Positions 1-10,601 of a stretch of 64,000 nt of DNA are shown here, one piece after another. The notes beneath the pieces were generated by a model that worked only from the letters and a program-made list of their open reading frames with translations, was not told the origin of the DNA and ran no database searches. The DNA lies in contig CM066288.1 of assembly GCA_033816765.1 (NCBI GenBank), positions 1,550,001 through 1,614,000 of the forward strand, given 5' to 3'. Position 1 is the first letter of the stretch; each line of letters opens with the position of its first letter. The position numbers were made by a program, and so were the translations under genes. This stretch comes from Nothopassalora personata (taxonomy: Eukaryota; Ascomycota; Dothideomycetes; Mycosphaerellales; Mycosphaerellaceae).

Positions 1-699
1 GTCACCAGTCGCCAACTGTTCTTTCGTAAAGCCATAGTAGTCCCATACCGTGTCTGGAGTTGACCAATGATACGCAGGAAGATGCTTTGTGCCTTTGCCA
101 GCGCAGACTACATCGAATCCTGCGGTCCTCGCCCAGTCGACAAGCTCAGCGATCAAGGCTGGCTGATCTCCGTACGCCATGGAATATATTATGCCGGCCT
201 CTCTAGCTTTTCGAGTAAGCAGTGGCCCGGCAAGCACATCGGCTTCGACGTTGATCATAACGATGTGCTTCTTGTGCTCACAACATAACAGCGCATGTCG
301 AATACCTGCTGATGGACTACCAGTGACTTCCAACACCACGTCGATGCCCGGCGTCGCGATCATTGCTGCTGAGTCCTGAGTAATGGCAACTTTTCCAGCC
401 TTGATACCCTCCTCAATGGGCATTGCACCGGCTGCATCGTATCGATCCTCGGGATAACCAGTTCGCTTGAGAGCTGCTTTGGCTCGATCGGCTGATAAGT
501 CCGCAATGGCTGCTAGCCGCATGCCAGGTGTGCGGTGCGACTGAGATATACTGCTTACGATCAGCTGCATTCTGCTCTCGACCAAAGGCCAAACATGTAC
601 TCACAACATGGACCCGAACTTGCCCGCTCCAATCAAACCGACCTGGATAGGCCTGCCTGCTGCCTCGCGCTCAGCGAGCTTCGTTGAAAGGCTTGTCAT
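1..699 (-). CDS. NAD(P)-binding oxidoreductase, homoserine-dehydrogenase/SAF-like (partial)
   Basis: Only the N-terminal part is in the window; the gene runs off the left edge. Exon 1 is 699-605 and starts MTSLSTKL; intron 604-551 (54 nt, GTGAGT...GCAG); exon 2 runs from 550 to base 1 without a stop. The Rossmann motif VGLIGAGKFGSM lies at about residues 20-31. Later blocks (ITQDSAAMIATPGIDVVLEV, GIRHALLCCEHKKHIVMINV, EADVLAGPLL, MAYGDQPALIAELVDWAR) match the family of NAD-binding proteins annotated as homoserine-dehydrogenase-like or SAF-domain oxidoreductases. The substrate is unknown. An in-frame ATG at 798 would add 33 residues, but the Rossmann fold normally begins near the N terminus, so 699 is preferred. 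Family membership is fairly sure; the reaction is not. Confidence 0.75.
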
Positions 700-1586
700 A
701 ATTGCTGAGTTACTCCTAGATGCTACGCTCGAAACAATTGATGGCGAGAAAGAAATAATCGAGAAGTGTTTGCGAAACAACAACCACTTTGCAACCAACT
801 TCGCCCTCCAGTGATCTATATCCAGTACCCCGCAAGCGAACTCGGAGCCTCGACACGAGGTGCTTGTCGATCCACAGTTGCGGCAGACCTTCTACATGAA
901 GAAGCCTTGCTTTGAGAAGGGAAATTCTTTCCTTCGGCGACCTGACTGAAACTACCCAGGGGAACATCAACCATTTCCAGATCTTAGAAGCATCTTCCCA
1001 ATCGGAATATGTCGCAGAGAAAGGGCGTATTAAACTGTATCAGAATGCTGTTCATCATGTGGCTCGCATGAGGAAGGAACCGTGAACGATCATCGTCAGG
1101 ACCTTCGAGCTGATTAGGTCTCCATTCCGCTTCTTGAGGACCAGCACAAGGCCGTGGAGCGTGAGGGCGACTGCGATTGCGCACGAGAAGCTTGACCAGG
1201 TCCAGACCTTCTGTCACTCTCATCAGCCCCGATGCCCTGAGGGCGTTGATGACTTGACACAGATCAGTTGATGTGGTTCTGCTCGGACGACTTCACCTTG
1301 TATTTCGCCAAGCCGGAGCCGGGGCCAGAACCCCACCAGTTCCTGTGTGACGTGCTGTCGCCACTTCAACCAAGCATCACGCATTTACATGCATTCTGGC
1401 TCTGTTTCATGGTAGAATCACGTCCAGATCGATATATTAGCTAATAGGTAAGACGTGCTGCTACACGCTTCAGGTATTTCCACAACACCAAATGCGAAAG
1501 ACGAATATATCTGGTCTTCGAAACACAGTCAGTCGACGAGACACCACCCAATCCGAAGAACAGCGGACATATAGAGCCCAAAGAAC
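700..1586. other. Intergenic, no gene seen
   Basis: Short ORFs on both strands have no recognisable motif. The stretch probably holds the 5' regions of the minus-strand oxidoreductase and the plus-strand gene at 1587. Confidence 0.5.
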
Positions 1587-2057
1587 ATGACAACTACATC
1601 TCAACCACGACTTCCAAGCGAGACCTCCCACCAAACTCTCCACAGCACAACACCCTCCCGAGCCGCCTCAATAGCAGCAACCGACACCACCTCAACCCTC
1701 ACAGCCATCGAAGACGGCGCAGATGGGGCTGGCAACACCACGCCCCGCGCCCTCTCTTTAGCTCCTACTCTCGTCGAGACGCGCACAAGATACCGCGGCT
1801 TCGCCTCCGAAGCTGCCTACCAAGCAGCTTTGCATGAGTGGGCAGAATCGAGACGATACATTCAGCAGGACGATACGGCGGTGATAGGGTTCTATGGCGA
1901 GACAACGCTGGAGGAGTTAGCGGCTAGGCCGAGGGTGGAATTTGGGTTTAGTCGGAAGTGGAGGGAGAGGAAGGAGAGGAAGATGCTCAGGCAGCAGGGG
2001 AAGGGGGAGGAGAAGCCGGGACAGCAGCAGCAGGGGAGGAGGGGGACTGTGGCGTGA
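1587..2057 (+). CDS. Hypothetical protein, 156 aa
   Basis: Single-exon ORF from ATG to TGA. I do not recognise it. The N-terminal 45 residues are rich in Thr, Ser and Ala and look disordered. The middle (about residues 55-115) looks folded, with blocks such as TRYRGFASEAAYQAALHEW and FYGETTLEELAARP. The C-terminal tail is basic and glutamine-rich (KWRERKERKMLRQQ, then a Q run). The ordered core between two low-complexity ends and the clean start codon favour a real gene. No signal peptide or membrane segment is seen, so a nuclear or cytosolic location is possible but unproven. Confidence 0.5.
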   Translation: MTTTSQPRLPSETSHQTLHSTTPSRAASIAATDTTSTLTAIEDGADGAGNTTPRALSLAPTLVETRTRYRGFASEAAYQAALHEWAESRRYIQQDDTAVIGFYGETTLEELAARPRVEFGFSRKWRERKERKMLRQQGKGEEKPGQQQQGRRGTVA

Positions 2058-2932
2058 TGGGATTGGAGTGGGAGGATCAGTAGTGTTGTTGACGTGTGAG
2101 GAAGCGAAATACCTGTTGACAAGGGGGATTGTTGCGTAAAGCAGAACCCGGTCGTCTTTGAGTGCTGTCCGGAGTACAGCCCGCGGCTTGCTTCGATTGT
2201 GAGGATCCTAGGAACTGGGAGAGCTCGATGATAATTGAGGAGTGGTCTTGCTGTGCGTCGGCATTACAGCCGTCACCTTCGAAGGTGAGAGTCTTAGTGC
2301 AGATACAACAAAGTCGTCGGTCCAGTTGAGTATCGACATGGTTTGATCCAAGCTCGTCGGCAATCTCCGCATGTGATCGCGCCTTCCCGCAAAAAGAAAA
2401 CGCTTGCAATTGTGGAGGTGCGTCATTTACAGCATTCACCCGAGGGCACGCAGCACCGTGTACTGTACGCACGTGTCAGTTGATTGTCGGGGCGGCGCGT
2501 GCGAAACTATTCTTAGATGGACGGAGAAGATGACAACAACAATCGTGGCCTTTCATCCAACCTTCGATAAGCGCCTGTGTGTGTGTTGACGTGTAGAAGG
2601 CTGAAACGTGCAAGACGGCCCCTTGTCCAACTGGACGAGCAGATCGCCATCGTATCGCGCCCGACTTGAGCAGGCCAAGACCACGTTCATCCATTCACCA
2701 GCGGCGGCAAGAAGCGACAACAGCAGGTTTGCACGTCGCAGCCACACGTTTCTCCTTCTTCACTGCATTGCCACCCCGACTTCCTATTAAATATTGCTAT
2801 GTTGTTGTTTGCATCAGCCAAATGATCCTACGGTAGCACCACAGACTGCTAGCAGCATTTCGCCTCTAGCTTCCACTTCGGCCGTAATACTCCCGACTCT
2901 GGTGCAGTTCGCGCAGGTGCGCCCGGGCTGTC
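2058..2932. other. Intergenic, promoter/5' UTR side of the channel gene
   Basis: No coding region could be supported. Small ORFs on both strands are unrelated to each other and lack motifs. An A/T-rich patch (CTATTAAATATTG, near 2784-2797) lies about 140 bases upstream of the channel start and could belong to its promoter. Confidence 0.4.
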
Positions 2933-5900
2933 ATGGATCCGCCAGCACCCACGCAGTCATGCGAGTCGGGTATCTTTGGCCTCATCAATTGCGGTGCTGG
3001 CGCAGCGGCGAGCAATGAGGGGCAGACGGTGGGCGCGCTGGTCGCCGCAATCGCCGGTTCCTTCGTGTCTTTGGGCGTGCAGCTGCTCATCTTCCTGCTG
3101 TTGAGACTTCGGCTGTCGCGCATATACCGACCAAAATCATATCTCGTGCCCGAGCGCGAACGAGTGCAGCACCCGCCTGGAGGTATCATCGGATGGCTCT
3201 ACCCGCTCTTCACCACCACCAATCTCACCCTAATACAAAAGTGCGGCCTCGATGCGTACTTCTTCCTCCGCTTCTTGCGCATGCTGCTGAAGCTCTTCTT
3301 TCCCGCTGCGCTCATCATCATACCCATTCTCCTGCCCATCAACAAGACTGCGGGAGCCGAGGATGTCCATGGACTGGACTTGTACTCCATCTCCAATATT
3401 GGATCGAAGTATGCGAGCCGTTTATGGGCACACACAATCTTGGCGGTCATGTTCGTTGCATGGTTCTTCTATGTTGTGTTCAAGGAACTGAGGGGATACA
3501 TCCGTGTACGACAAGCCTTCCTCACCAGCCCGCAGCACCGCATTCGAGCATCTGCCACCACCGTGCTTGTTACTGGCATACCACGCAAATGGTTGACCCT
3601 CGAAGCGCTCTCCGGCCTCTACGATGTGTTCCCCGGCGGCATTCGAAACATTTGGATAAACCGCAACTTCGACGAGTTGGCCGACAAGGTCTCGCAGCGT
3701 GACAAATGGGCTAAGAACCTGGAAGACGCAGAGACAGTCCTTATCAAGAAGTGCCGGAAGAAGCACGAAGAAGCCGAGAAGAAGAGGGCAAAGGCAGAAG
3801 GTCGCAAGGCCAAGACAAAAGACGAAAAGAAACAGGACAAAGCCAATGAGGATGCGGCTGCAGAGCAAATGGCCCACGGCGAGGGTGTCAGTGCTGGAGG
3901 AGAGAATCAAAACCAACTGCCACAAGGAGTGCAGGACATTCTAGAGGAGGAAGAACGACAGCATGACAAGATGGAGGAACAGCGAAACAGGAACCCCTTC
4001 GGTGGTGTGGGGCAGGGCCTCGACGGCGTGGGACAAGGCTTCCAGAGATTCGGCAAAGGTATAGGACAGTTTGGCACCAAAATCGTCGGAGGCGTCGATT
4101 CTGAGTTGCACAAAGCTGGTCAGGGCTTTGACCGCACAACGAATACTCTCAATGAGGGTGGACTCGGCGGTGGCTTCGCCTTGGACGATTCCCTCTATCG
4201 GGTGCCTACAGCAGGCGATGGTCATTCGTCCCCGCGCCCTAGTACAGCGCGCAGTCCACCAGCCAATGCGAGTCCAAGGCTTCAAGGTGGAAGTCAGATT
4301 GACACCCTCCCGAGAGCAACCCGTCATCCTCTTGCCGGCCAGAAAGCATCGCCAAACATTGATGATACGCTCCGGTTACCAAATATCCAGACTACTCGCG
4401 CGAGTGCAGAGTCGAGGCCGAGGGAGCCTCTCCATATCGAAGAGCCGCCTGCTCATACAGCAAAGCGGAAACCATGGGATCTGTTCAAGAACAACGATCG
4501 ATCCTTGGTCCTGCCATCACCTCAACCGCACGTACAAGAAGAAGACGAGTTTCCCCTGTATGATTCGTCGAGCGGCGAGAAAGAGGCGAAGCGGAGGACG
4601 GAAAAGGACATGTCTGACAGCAAAGTGACTGAGAAACTCAACTTCTGGAAGAAGAGTGACAAAGAGGGTGACAACAAAGAGCCCGAGTACCCGCAATCAT
4701 TTGATAAAGACTGGGATGAAGATCAAGACGAAGAACCATACTGGAGGCGGTATATGGAGCCCAAGGACCGCGAGACGATCCGACTGCCACTCTTCTCTGC
4801 TACCTGGTGGCCCGCACTTCCACTGGTGGGAAAGAAAGTGGACCGTATCTATGAATGCCGACGCCAGCTGGCTCGACTCAACGCCGAGATCGAGGCTGAT
4901 CAGAACAACGTCGCAAAGTACCCATACATGAACTCTGCGTTCATCCAGTTCAACCATCAAGTCGCCGCACATATGTGCTGTCAGTCGCTCAGTCACCACG
5001 TCCCTCAGCAAATGGCGCCTCGTCTGGTTGAGATCAGTCCCGACGATGTGCTTTGGGACAATATGGCAATCAAGTGGTGGGAGCGATATGTCAGAACCGT
5101 GGTCGTATTGATCATCGCCGCAGGATTGATTGTCTTCTACGCCGTTCCAGTCGCCTTCACGTCTTTGCTCAATCACATCACAACACTGGCACAGGTAGTA
5201 CCCTGGCTTCGATGGCTTACGCGAGCGCCAAAATGGGTGCAAAGTATCATCCAAGGTCTTCTCCCACCTGCACTCCTTGCACTCATCCTGCTACTGGTTC
5301 CGATCATTTTCCGACTCTTGGTTAAGCAGCAAGGAGTGGCTACTGGAAATGCGAAAGAGCTCGGTGTGCAGCAATGGTACTTTGCTTTCTTGTTCATACA
5401 AGTGTTCTTGGTTGTCACCATCTCCGGAGGTCTGACGAACTTCTTCTCCGAAGCGGCCAGTAACCCGGGAAGTATCGTAAATCAACTGGCCTCGAATTTG
5501 CCCAAAGCATCGACCTACTTCTTTTCCTACCTGACGGTCCAGGCACTGTCCAACTCTGCTAGTGCTCTGCTGCAAGTCGGATCTTTGTTCATGTGGTTCA
5601 TCATGGCCCCTATCACGGACTCGACAGCACGCGCAAAGTGGAAACGACAAACCAATCTGAATAAGGTGCAGTGGGGCACGTTCTTCCCTCCGTTCACCAA
5701 TTTCGCTGCCATCGGACTGGTCTACTCTATCATCTCGCCGCTGATCCTGGTCTTCATGATCTTCATCTTCGGCCTTTTCTGGATAGTGCAAAGATACAAC
5801 GTCCTTTTCGTGTACCGCTTCCGTCACGACACCGGCGGTCTCCTATTTCCAGTGGCGATCAACCAGCTTTTCACAGGACTATATTTCCTTGAGCTTTGCT

Positions 5901-6799
5901 TGATCGGACTGTACTTCGCTATCAGTGGCCAGGCCTACCCTCAAGCAATCATCATGATCATTGTCCTGATCGCGACTATTTACTATCAAGTTTTGTTAAA
6001 TATGGCATTCAGTCCGCTCTTCCAATATCTGCCCATCACTCTGGAAGACGAAGCTGTTATCCGAGATGAAGAGTTTGCACGAGCTCAAGCCAGCAAGTGG
6101 GCGTCTCTCAACCAGGGTGACGGAGCCGATGAGGATCCGCGCGACATCCAAGATGTACTCGAGGAGCAAGAGCAACGTGAGCACGATGCTGATCACGCCG
6201 CCGAAGATGCAGAGAAGCGGGATATTGAGCAGCGTAGGCGCAGTAATACTCTCCACTCTGCACACTCGCCAGATGCACGAAGACAAGGCTCCACGCCACG
6301 CACGGGTCAAGGCGCCTGGCACGAACGGAAGCATACAAGCAAGCCACTGTGGGCTACTGAGAAGTGGAAGAAGGTCGCTCCAGAAGCGGTCGGCGCCCTT
6401 CGCTTCTTAGCTGATGGCACCCGTGCTGGCAAGCAGGAAACCGACCCAGAAGCTCAACACACCGTTGGAGATGTTCTCTTCTCCGGCTACGCTGATGAAC
6501 TGGAAGATCTCTCCCCAGACGAGCGCGACGTTCTGGTAAGGTATGCGTTCCAGCATAGCGCCCTTCGCGCCAGACGTCCTGTCGTCTGGATACCTCGCGA
6601 CACCCTCGGAGTTAGCGACGACGAGATCAAGAGAGCGAAGAAGATGAGCACCGTTATCGTCGAGAACGAGAATGGTGGGAAGGAAGAGAAGACGAACATC
6701 TGGATGAGCAACGAAGGCACAGCACTGGATGGCAAAGGTAGAGTGGTCTTCAGAAAAAGTCCACCTGATTTCAGCAACATCGACCTCATTGCATTGTGA
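2933..6799 (+). CDS. OSCA/TMEM63-type (RSN1/PHM7, DUF221) membrane channel protein
   Basis: Intronless 1288-residue ORF of the calcium-permeable stress-gated cation channel family, which includes yeast Csc1, Rsn1 and Phm7. An N-terminal membrane segment (about residues 34-58) is followed by helices near 115-137 and 164-187 and the cytosolic RNA-binding-like region (TTVLVTGIPRKWLTLEAL). The conserved core resumes near residue 600 (PLFSATWWPALPLVGKKVD, then MNSAFIQFNHQVAAHMC) and continues into the 7-8 helix channel block (about 715-1040). The C-terminal tail (about 1180-1288, with RRPVVWIPRDTLGVSDDEI) resembles the PHM7_ext domain of fungal members. Between about 275 and 600 sits a long charged and glycine-rich insert with a Lys/Glu/Ala coiled-coil-like start. 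Probable plasma-membrane or endomembrane ion channel. Gating and ion preference cannot be read from the sequence. Confidence 0.93.
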   Translation: MDPPAPTQSCESGIFGLINCGAGAAASNEGQTVGALVAAIAGSFVSLGVQLLIFLLLRLRLSRIYRPKSYLVPERERVQHPPGGIIGWLYPLFTTTNLTLIQKCGLDAYFFLRFLRMLLKLFFPAALIIIPILLPINKTAGAEDVHGLDLYSISNIGSKYASRLWAHTILAVMFVAWFFYVVFKELRGYIRVRQAFLTSPQHRIRASATTVLVTGIPRKWLTLEALSGLYDVFPGGIRNIWINRNFDELADKVSQRDKWAKNLEDAETVLIKKCRKKHEEAEKKRAKAEGRKAKTKDEKKQDKANEDAAAEQMAHGEGVSAGGENQNQLPQGVQDILEEEERQHDKMEEQRNRNPFGGVGQGLDGVGQGFQRFGKGIGQFGTKIVGGVDSELHKAGQGFDRTTNTLNEGGLGGGFALDDSLYRVPTAGDGHSSPRPSTARSPPANASPRLQGGSQIDTLPRATRHPLAGQKASPNIDDTLRLPNIQTTRASAESRPREPLHIEEPPAHTAKRKPWDLFKNNDRSLVLPSPQPHVQEEDEFPLYDSSSGEKEAKRRTEKDMSDSKVTEKLNFWKKSDKEGDNKEPEYPQSFDKDWDEDQDEEPYWRRYMEPKDRETIRLPLFSATWWPALPLVGKKVDRIYECRRQLARLNAEIEADQNNVAKYPYMNSAFIQFNHQVAAHMCCQSLSHHVPQQMAPRLVEISPDDVLWDNMAIKWWERYVRTVVVLIIAAGLIVFYAVPVAFTSLLNHITTLAQVVPWLRWLTRAPKWVQSIIQGLLPPALLALILLLVPIIFRLLVKQQGVATGNAKELGVQQWYFAFLFIQVFLVVTISGGLTNFFSEAASNPGSIVNQLASNLPKASTYFFSYLTVQALSNSASALLQVGSLFMWFIMAPITDSTARAKWKRQTNLNKVQWGTFFPPFTNFAAIGLVYSIISPLILVFMIFIFGLFWIVQRYNVLFVYRFRHDTGGLLFPVAINQLFTGLYFLELCLIGLYFAISGQAYPQAIIMIIVLIATIYYQVLLNMAFSPLFQYLPITLEDEAVIRDEEFARAQASKWASLNQGDGADEDPRDIQDVLEEQEQREHDADHAAEDAEKRDIEQRRRSNTLHSAHSPDARRQGSTPRTGQGAWHERKHTSKPLWATEKWKKVAPEAVGALRFLADGTRAGKQETDPEAQHTVGDVLFSGYADELEDLSPDERDVLVRYAFQHSALRARRPVVWIPRDTLGVSDDEIKRAKKMSTVIVENENGGKEEKTNIWMSNEGTALDGKGRVVFRKSPPDFSNIDLIAL

Positions 6800-7237
6800 T
6801 TTCGGATTGCTTTTAAGCGAGCATTTTCAGCGATTGGGCATGTACACCTCCAGGCATTGCATCATTGGGCGTTTTGATACCCGAATACATTTCGACAGTA
6901 GTATCGACTTGGTAGGACAGAGCAGTCTATACACACGAGAACAGCGATGCATTTCCTACGTATCATCTCCCTGTTCAGAGCAGACAACCGCGTCGCCATG
7001 CACCCCGCGATGCGCGATGCGCGACGTGTACAGCCGTCTTGCCGCCAGATGCTTCAAGCCTCGCAATGAACGGCACCAAGTGCACGCGATCAGATCATCA
7101 ATGGCGCGCGCCGTTGTCCTGGAGCGGTAAGTATAAACCATCGCCAGCACCTCACCTCACGCGACATCTTTTTCCCCATCGTATCCCACACAATATCATC
7201 CTCCAAACCTCGACAGATCTTCTCGAGAACCGCCAAC
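6800..7237. other. Intergenic, includes putative TATA box
   Basis: No gene seen. AGTATAAACC at about 7131-7140 lies about 100 bases before the ATG of the next plus-strand gene and is a plausible TATA element. Confidence 0.4.
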
Positions 7238-7702
7238 ATGAAGTACACCCAAACCATTCCACCACTGGCGCTCGGCTTAATCGCCAGTGCCAGCGCACAA
7301 GAGAGCTCGTCGACTCTCCTGATTCCGGGTCCAATGGAGCAGAGCGTCACTGCTATTTCTGGCACGCGGACTGAAGTAAGACTGCCATCTGCTCCCTCCC
7401 TTGAGCGCTCGTACCATACTTACCACCCCTTCGCAGCCATGACCTCATCAGCATCCGACTCGTCTTCTCCCACGTCAAGCGCCGGCCAGGCCTCTCTTGC
7501 TTCGAGCGTTATTGTGAATGCGGGCAACCCGGGTGGCGATACGACGGCTAGTGCGACTTCGTCGGGGACTAGCGCTGGCGACCCAGGTAATGGGAGTCGG
7601 ATGGGTTTTGGTGCCGCGCAGAATTCTGGTAATGATGGTGCTGTGGGGGCGCGGCACGTGGTTCTTTTGGGGATGGGGTTAGGTGCTGCGGTGTTTGTGT
7701 GA
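7238..7702 (+). CDS. Small secreted Ser-rich protein, probably GPI-anchored
   Basis: 154-residue ORF. The N terminus (MKYTQTIPPLALGLIASASA) is a typical signal peptide ending in an Ala-X-Ala-like cleavage site. The body is Ser, Thr, Gly and Ala rich without folded-domain motifs. The C terminus ends in a short hydrophobic stretch (HVVLLGMGLGAAVFV) after a small-residue region with Gly and Asn, as expected for GPI attachment. A GTAAGA...TTCGCAG pair at 7376-7436 looks like an intron, but it is 61 nt long and its removal causes an immediate stop, so I read the gene as one exon. Probably a cell-wall or surface protein; function unknown. Confidence 0.65.
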   Translation: MKYTQTIPPLALGLIASASAQESSSTLLIPGPMEQSVTAISGTRTEVRLPSAPSLERSYHTYHPFAAMTSSASDSSSPTSSAGQASLASSVIVNAGNPGGDTTASATSSGTSAGDPGNGSRMGFGAAQNSGNDGAVGARHVVLLGMGLGAAVFV

Positions 7703-7910
7703 AGTGCGAGGTTAGGCATGAGGGAGAATTTGAGAGGGAGTGGAGGATGGAGGTTGAGGAAATTTCATCACAGGAGAAAGCAGGAATATTGCTTGAATTG
7801 TGCATATGCATGCAGGAAACGAACAGAAGTAACAACAGAAAGAAGATTTTCATCATGTATTCATACAGCTCGTCCATGCAACCCTGTTCGCCTCGACGAC
7901 ACAATCGCGA

Positions 7911-7944
7911 ACGCCACGCCACGCCACGCCACGCCACGCCACGC
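7911..7944. repeat. ACGCC pentanucleotide microsatellite
   Basis: Six perfect ACGCC units followed by ACGC, about 25 bases beyond the stop codon of the BTB gene, so probably in its 3' UTR. Confidence 0.95.
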
Positions 7945-7967
7945 AATACCACCCAGCTCCTCCTTCC

Positions 7968-8824
7968 TCAATGTCCATTAACCAACGTCTTATCCGCATC
8001 ACTCTCCTGCCCACCCGACTGACTCTGGCTCCTACTCGCATCCTGACTCACAGTCTTTCCCTCCCCCCAATCGAGCAAATTCTCCTCATCCTCCTCCAGC
8101 TGCTGATCATCCTCCATCTTCATCCCTTCACTCTCCGCCTCCTCCGCAATCGGCTTGACACTCTCCCTCCTCACATCCGGCACATTCTCCGGATCGAAAC
8201 GCCACTTCTGCACCGTCAAGATAATGTCCACGGCCAGCTGTCCATTCTTCCTCAAGGCCTTCTCCCAATGCTGCGGCACGCCTTGGCCCGTCACGAGCAT
8301 GCGGGCCACGCACTGGACGAGCAACTGCCGCATCGGACTCTCGACGTCGGTGTTGGCGTAGATGTACTGCACCCGTCGTAGACTCGGCCATGTATCGCTC
8401 TCCAAGTAATAAAGCCTCACGGCATCCAGGACCTCGAGTATGAGCCGGCGAATCTCCCACTTCTCGGCCATCAGGTACATATCCAGCAAGGGGCTGAGAT
8501 CTTTCTCTTCCTTGGGGGGCGGGACGCGTTCAGAGTAGAGCCAACCGACGAAGAGGCGGAAGGGCTCGTCTTCGTCGTCGGGGAGGCCGTAGACGGAGTT
8601 TTTGGAGCCGTGGCTTTTGCTCGGTCGGAAGATGTTGCGGAAGAATTGGGAGCGGTAGCAGAGGAGCTTTTCGTGCAGGGTCCAGTGCGTGTTGTTGGGG
8701 CCGACGTAAATGTCGACCATGTCGCGGGAGAGGAGCCTAAGAGAATGGTCAGTCTGGGGTGGGATGGGAGGTGTGGTGGCGAATGGTACTCGTTGAGCGG
8801 CCTTTCTTTCTCGGTGGTGGCCAT
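7968..8824 (-). CDS. BTB/POZ-domain protein
   Basis: Two exons: 8824-8790 and 8736-7968, intron 8789-8737 (53 nt, GTACCA...CTTAG). The joined product is 267 aa and begins MATTEKERPLNELLSRDMVD. Residues about 15-120 form a fungal BTB fold (DIYVGPNNTHWTLHEKLLCY, SQFFRNIF, then PFRLFVGWLYSE and LDMYLMAEKWEIRRL). An alpha-helical region follows, then an acidic Glu/Asp-rich tail (about 205-267). Such proteins mediate dimerisation and often act as Cul3 substrate adaptors. Here only the BTB part is diagnostic and no partner domain is visible. An ORF extending upstream to 8981 in the same frame is explained by the unspliced intron. Confidence 0.85.
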
Positions 8825-9719
8825 GATTGTTGCAGGAATGAGAGGGGACTGTTTCTGTTGTGAAATGAGAGGCTATGCGATCCAAAACCTCGGCGCTATA
8901 GTCAATGCGATGGAAGAGAGCACGACGGTGGTGTGCCACGCGGCAAGTCAAGAAGAAACGTGTGCGAATGACTTGCAGCACTACTTAACAGGAATCCTAC
9001 GCGACTGTACCGTGGTGGCCGTGGCCCACGAAATGTGGCTGTCGGCAAGAGGCTGGCGTGGTCGTGTCACTGTCAATCCTGTTTGAGCCGTGATGTACGT
9101 CACATTTGGTGCGGAATCCAGGTGTGGCTTGGTCATGATATGCAGTGGATATGCTGGCATCCATAAGAGTGACCTGGATCCCAGCGGCTGAAGGATGTGG
9201 CCTTGCCAAAGCCACAGCGTAAAACAAGTGGATATACCAGACCCGCCCAATGACTTCACGGCAGCGCCATGCAACCACTTCCACGGTTTGGAAGGCGCAC
9301 TAATGTGGTTGGTGCAACTGGGATCAAGCTGTGTTCGGATAACAATTGACGACGCACGAAGATCACAACATTCTTCGATGAAATCGTGATTGCGGTCGAT
9401 GGAAATCAGATGGATTTCACTAGACGGCCCCGAATTGCTTTTCGAGTGTTGGAACCACTGAAAGAAGCGTCGTGGAAATATTTTCTCTTCGGGAAATTGT
9501 GAAAGTGCAGGATCACTTCACGCCTCCGCGAGCCAATTTCTCATCCTTAGGCCCTATTGGACCTTCTGCGCTCGGTTGAGTGACAAGCTGTTCAGTCGCG
9601 CTCGCAAATGGGTTCCGATGCAGTTCCTGTAATGCCTTCTTCTCGATAGCAAGTCCGTTCCCAGCAGCTCTGCTCTCTTTCAGTGTCTCCCAGCTGACTC
9701 CCTTGCCAGGGGCAGGATC
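8825..9719. other. Intergenic, no gene seen
   Basis: ORFs up to 158 codons on either strand are overlapping shadows without motifs. The region probably holds the BTB promoter and the 3' end of the minus-strand gene at 9720. Confidence 0.4.
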
Positions 9720-10321
9720 CTAAGATGCCTTCTTCTGCGCGTCGAGAAGGTCCTGGTTCAAGAAGTCCGTGTCGACACCGCCGCCTCCGTGGATGGCGCG
9801 GTGGTGAGCACTAAGCTTGGGCATGACCTCGTTGAGCAGCTCACTGGTGGCCAGGAGCAGCTTGCGCATGGCGGCTTCAGGTGTCGTGCTAGTGCCGCCT
9901 TCGATAACCGGGGTGATGCCGACCATTACAGCTGCGGTATAGGTAGAGCCGTCGCCGGAGACGACCATGTCCAGGTCGCCACTTGCTGGGTATGTTGGAG
10001 CGACTGGAGTGGTGCTGGATTCCTGACTTGGGAGGCGAGTGCTTGACGCTGTCAAGTTAGGCGGTCAGCTGAAATTCGACTGCGCATGCTCGTCTCGCCG
10101 TTGCGGAACGCGCAATGTAGTCTGCGTTGCTGTCGTCGCCAATGCCCGCCCGCCCACGCGCCGCCGCCAAGTACGTACCTGCCGCAGTGTTTGAGATGGT
10201 GGATGGATGGATCATCATCTTCGCGTTCGCTTCGCCGCTGTCAGAACGAGAACGGTGCCAAATGGGTCGGACTGTCCTTACCAAAGATCTGCTCACGGAG
10301 GCCGCGCATCTCGGTAGACAT
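9720..10321 (-). CDS. Hypothetical protein, three exons, 139 aa
   Basis: Reconstructed by frame continuity: exon 1 10321-10282 (MSTEMRGLREQIF), intron 10281-10230, exon 2 10229-10179 (NAKMMIHPSTISNTAA), intron 10178-10049 (GTACGT...CTAACTTGACAG), exon 3 10048-9720. The first intron must use GCGAAG rather than the nearby GACAG, because the latter gives a stop at once. The C-terminal half (TYTAAVMVGITPVIEGG, AAMRKLLLATSELLNEVMPK, GGGVDTDFLNQDLLDAQKK) looks like a small alpha/beta or helical soluble domain. I do not recognise the family. No signal peptide or membrane segment. Splicing of the first intron is the weakest part of the model. Confidence 0.5.
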
Positions 10322-10601
10322 GGTGATGATGGTAGGGCTTTCTGCTGTTGACACGTAGGGTAGGCGTGTGGGGGGTGCGGAAGTGATAGCGGCCGCGCTG
10401 CCTCCGATCGTGATGGTGAATTGGTGATATCGGAGGCTGGAGGTGCGATGTGCAGATGAGTCAAGTCAGATGCGCAGTGAAGTGGAAGCCGAGCCACGTT
10501 GTTTATGAATTGTGTTTGCTGCAGGTGTCCAAACAACAACACCGTTTGGCAGGCGCATCCTCACATGCGTTTGAGATTGCATCATTGACAGCCAGCAGCT
10601 C

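Noticed and set aside
7376..7436. Intron in the GPI-type gene
   Set aside because: GT/AG ends are good, but removal of 61 nt puts a stop two codons later, while the unspliced frame is open to the GPI signal.
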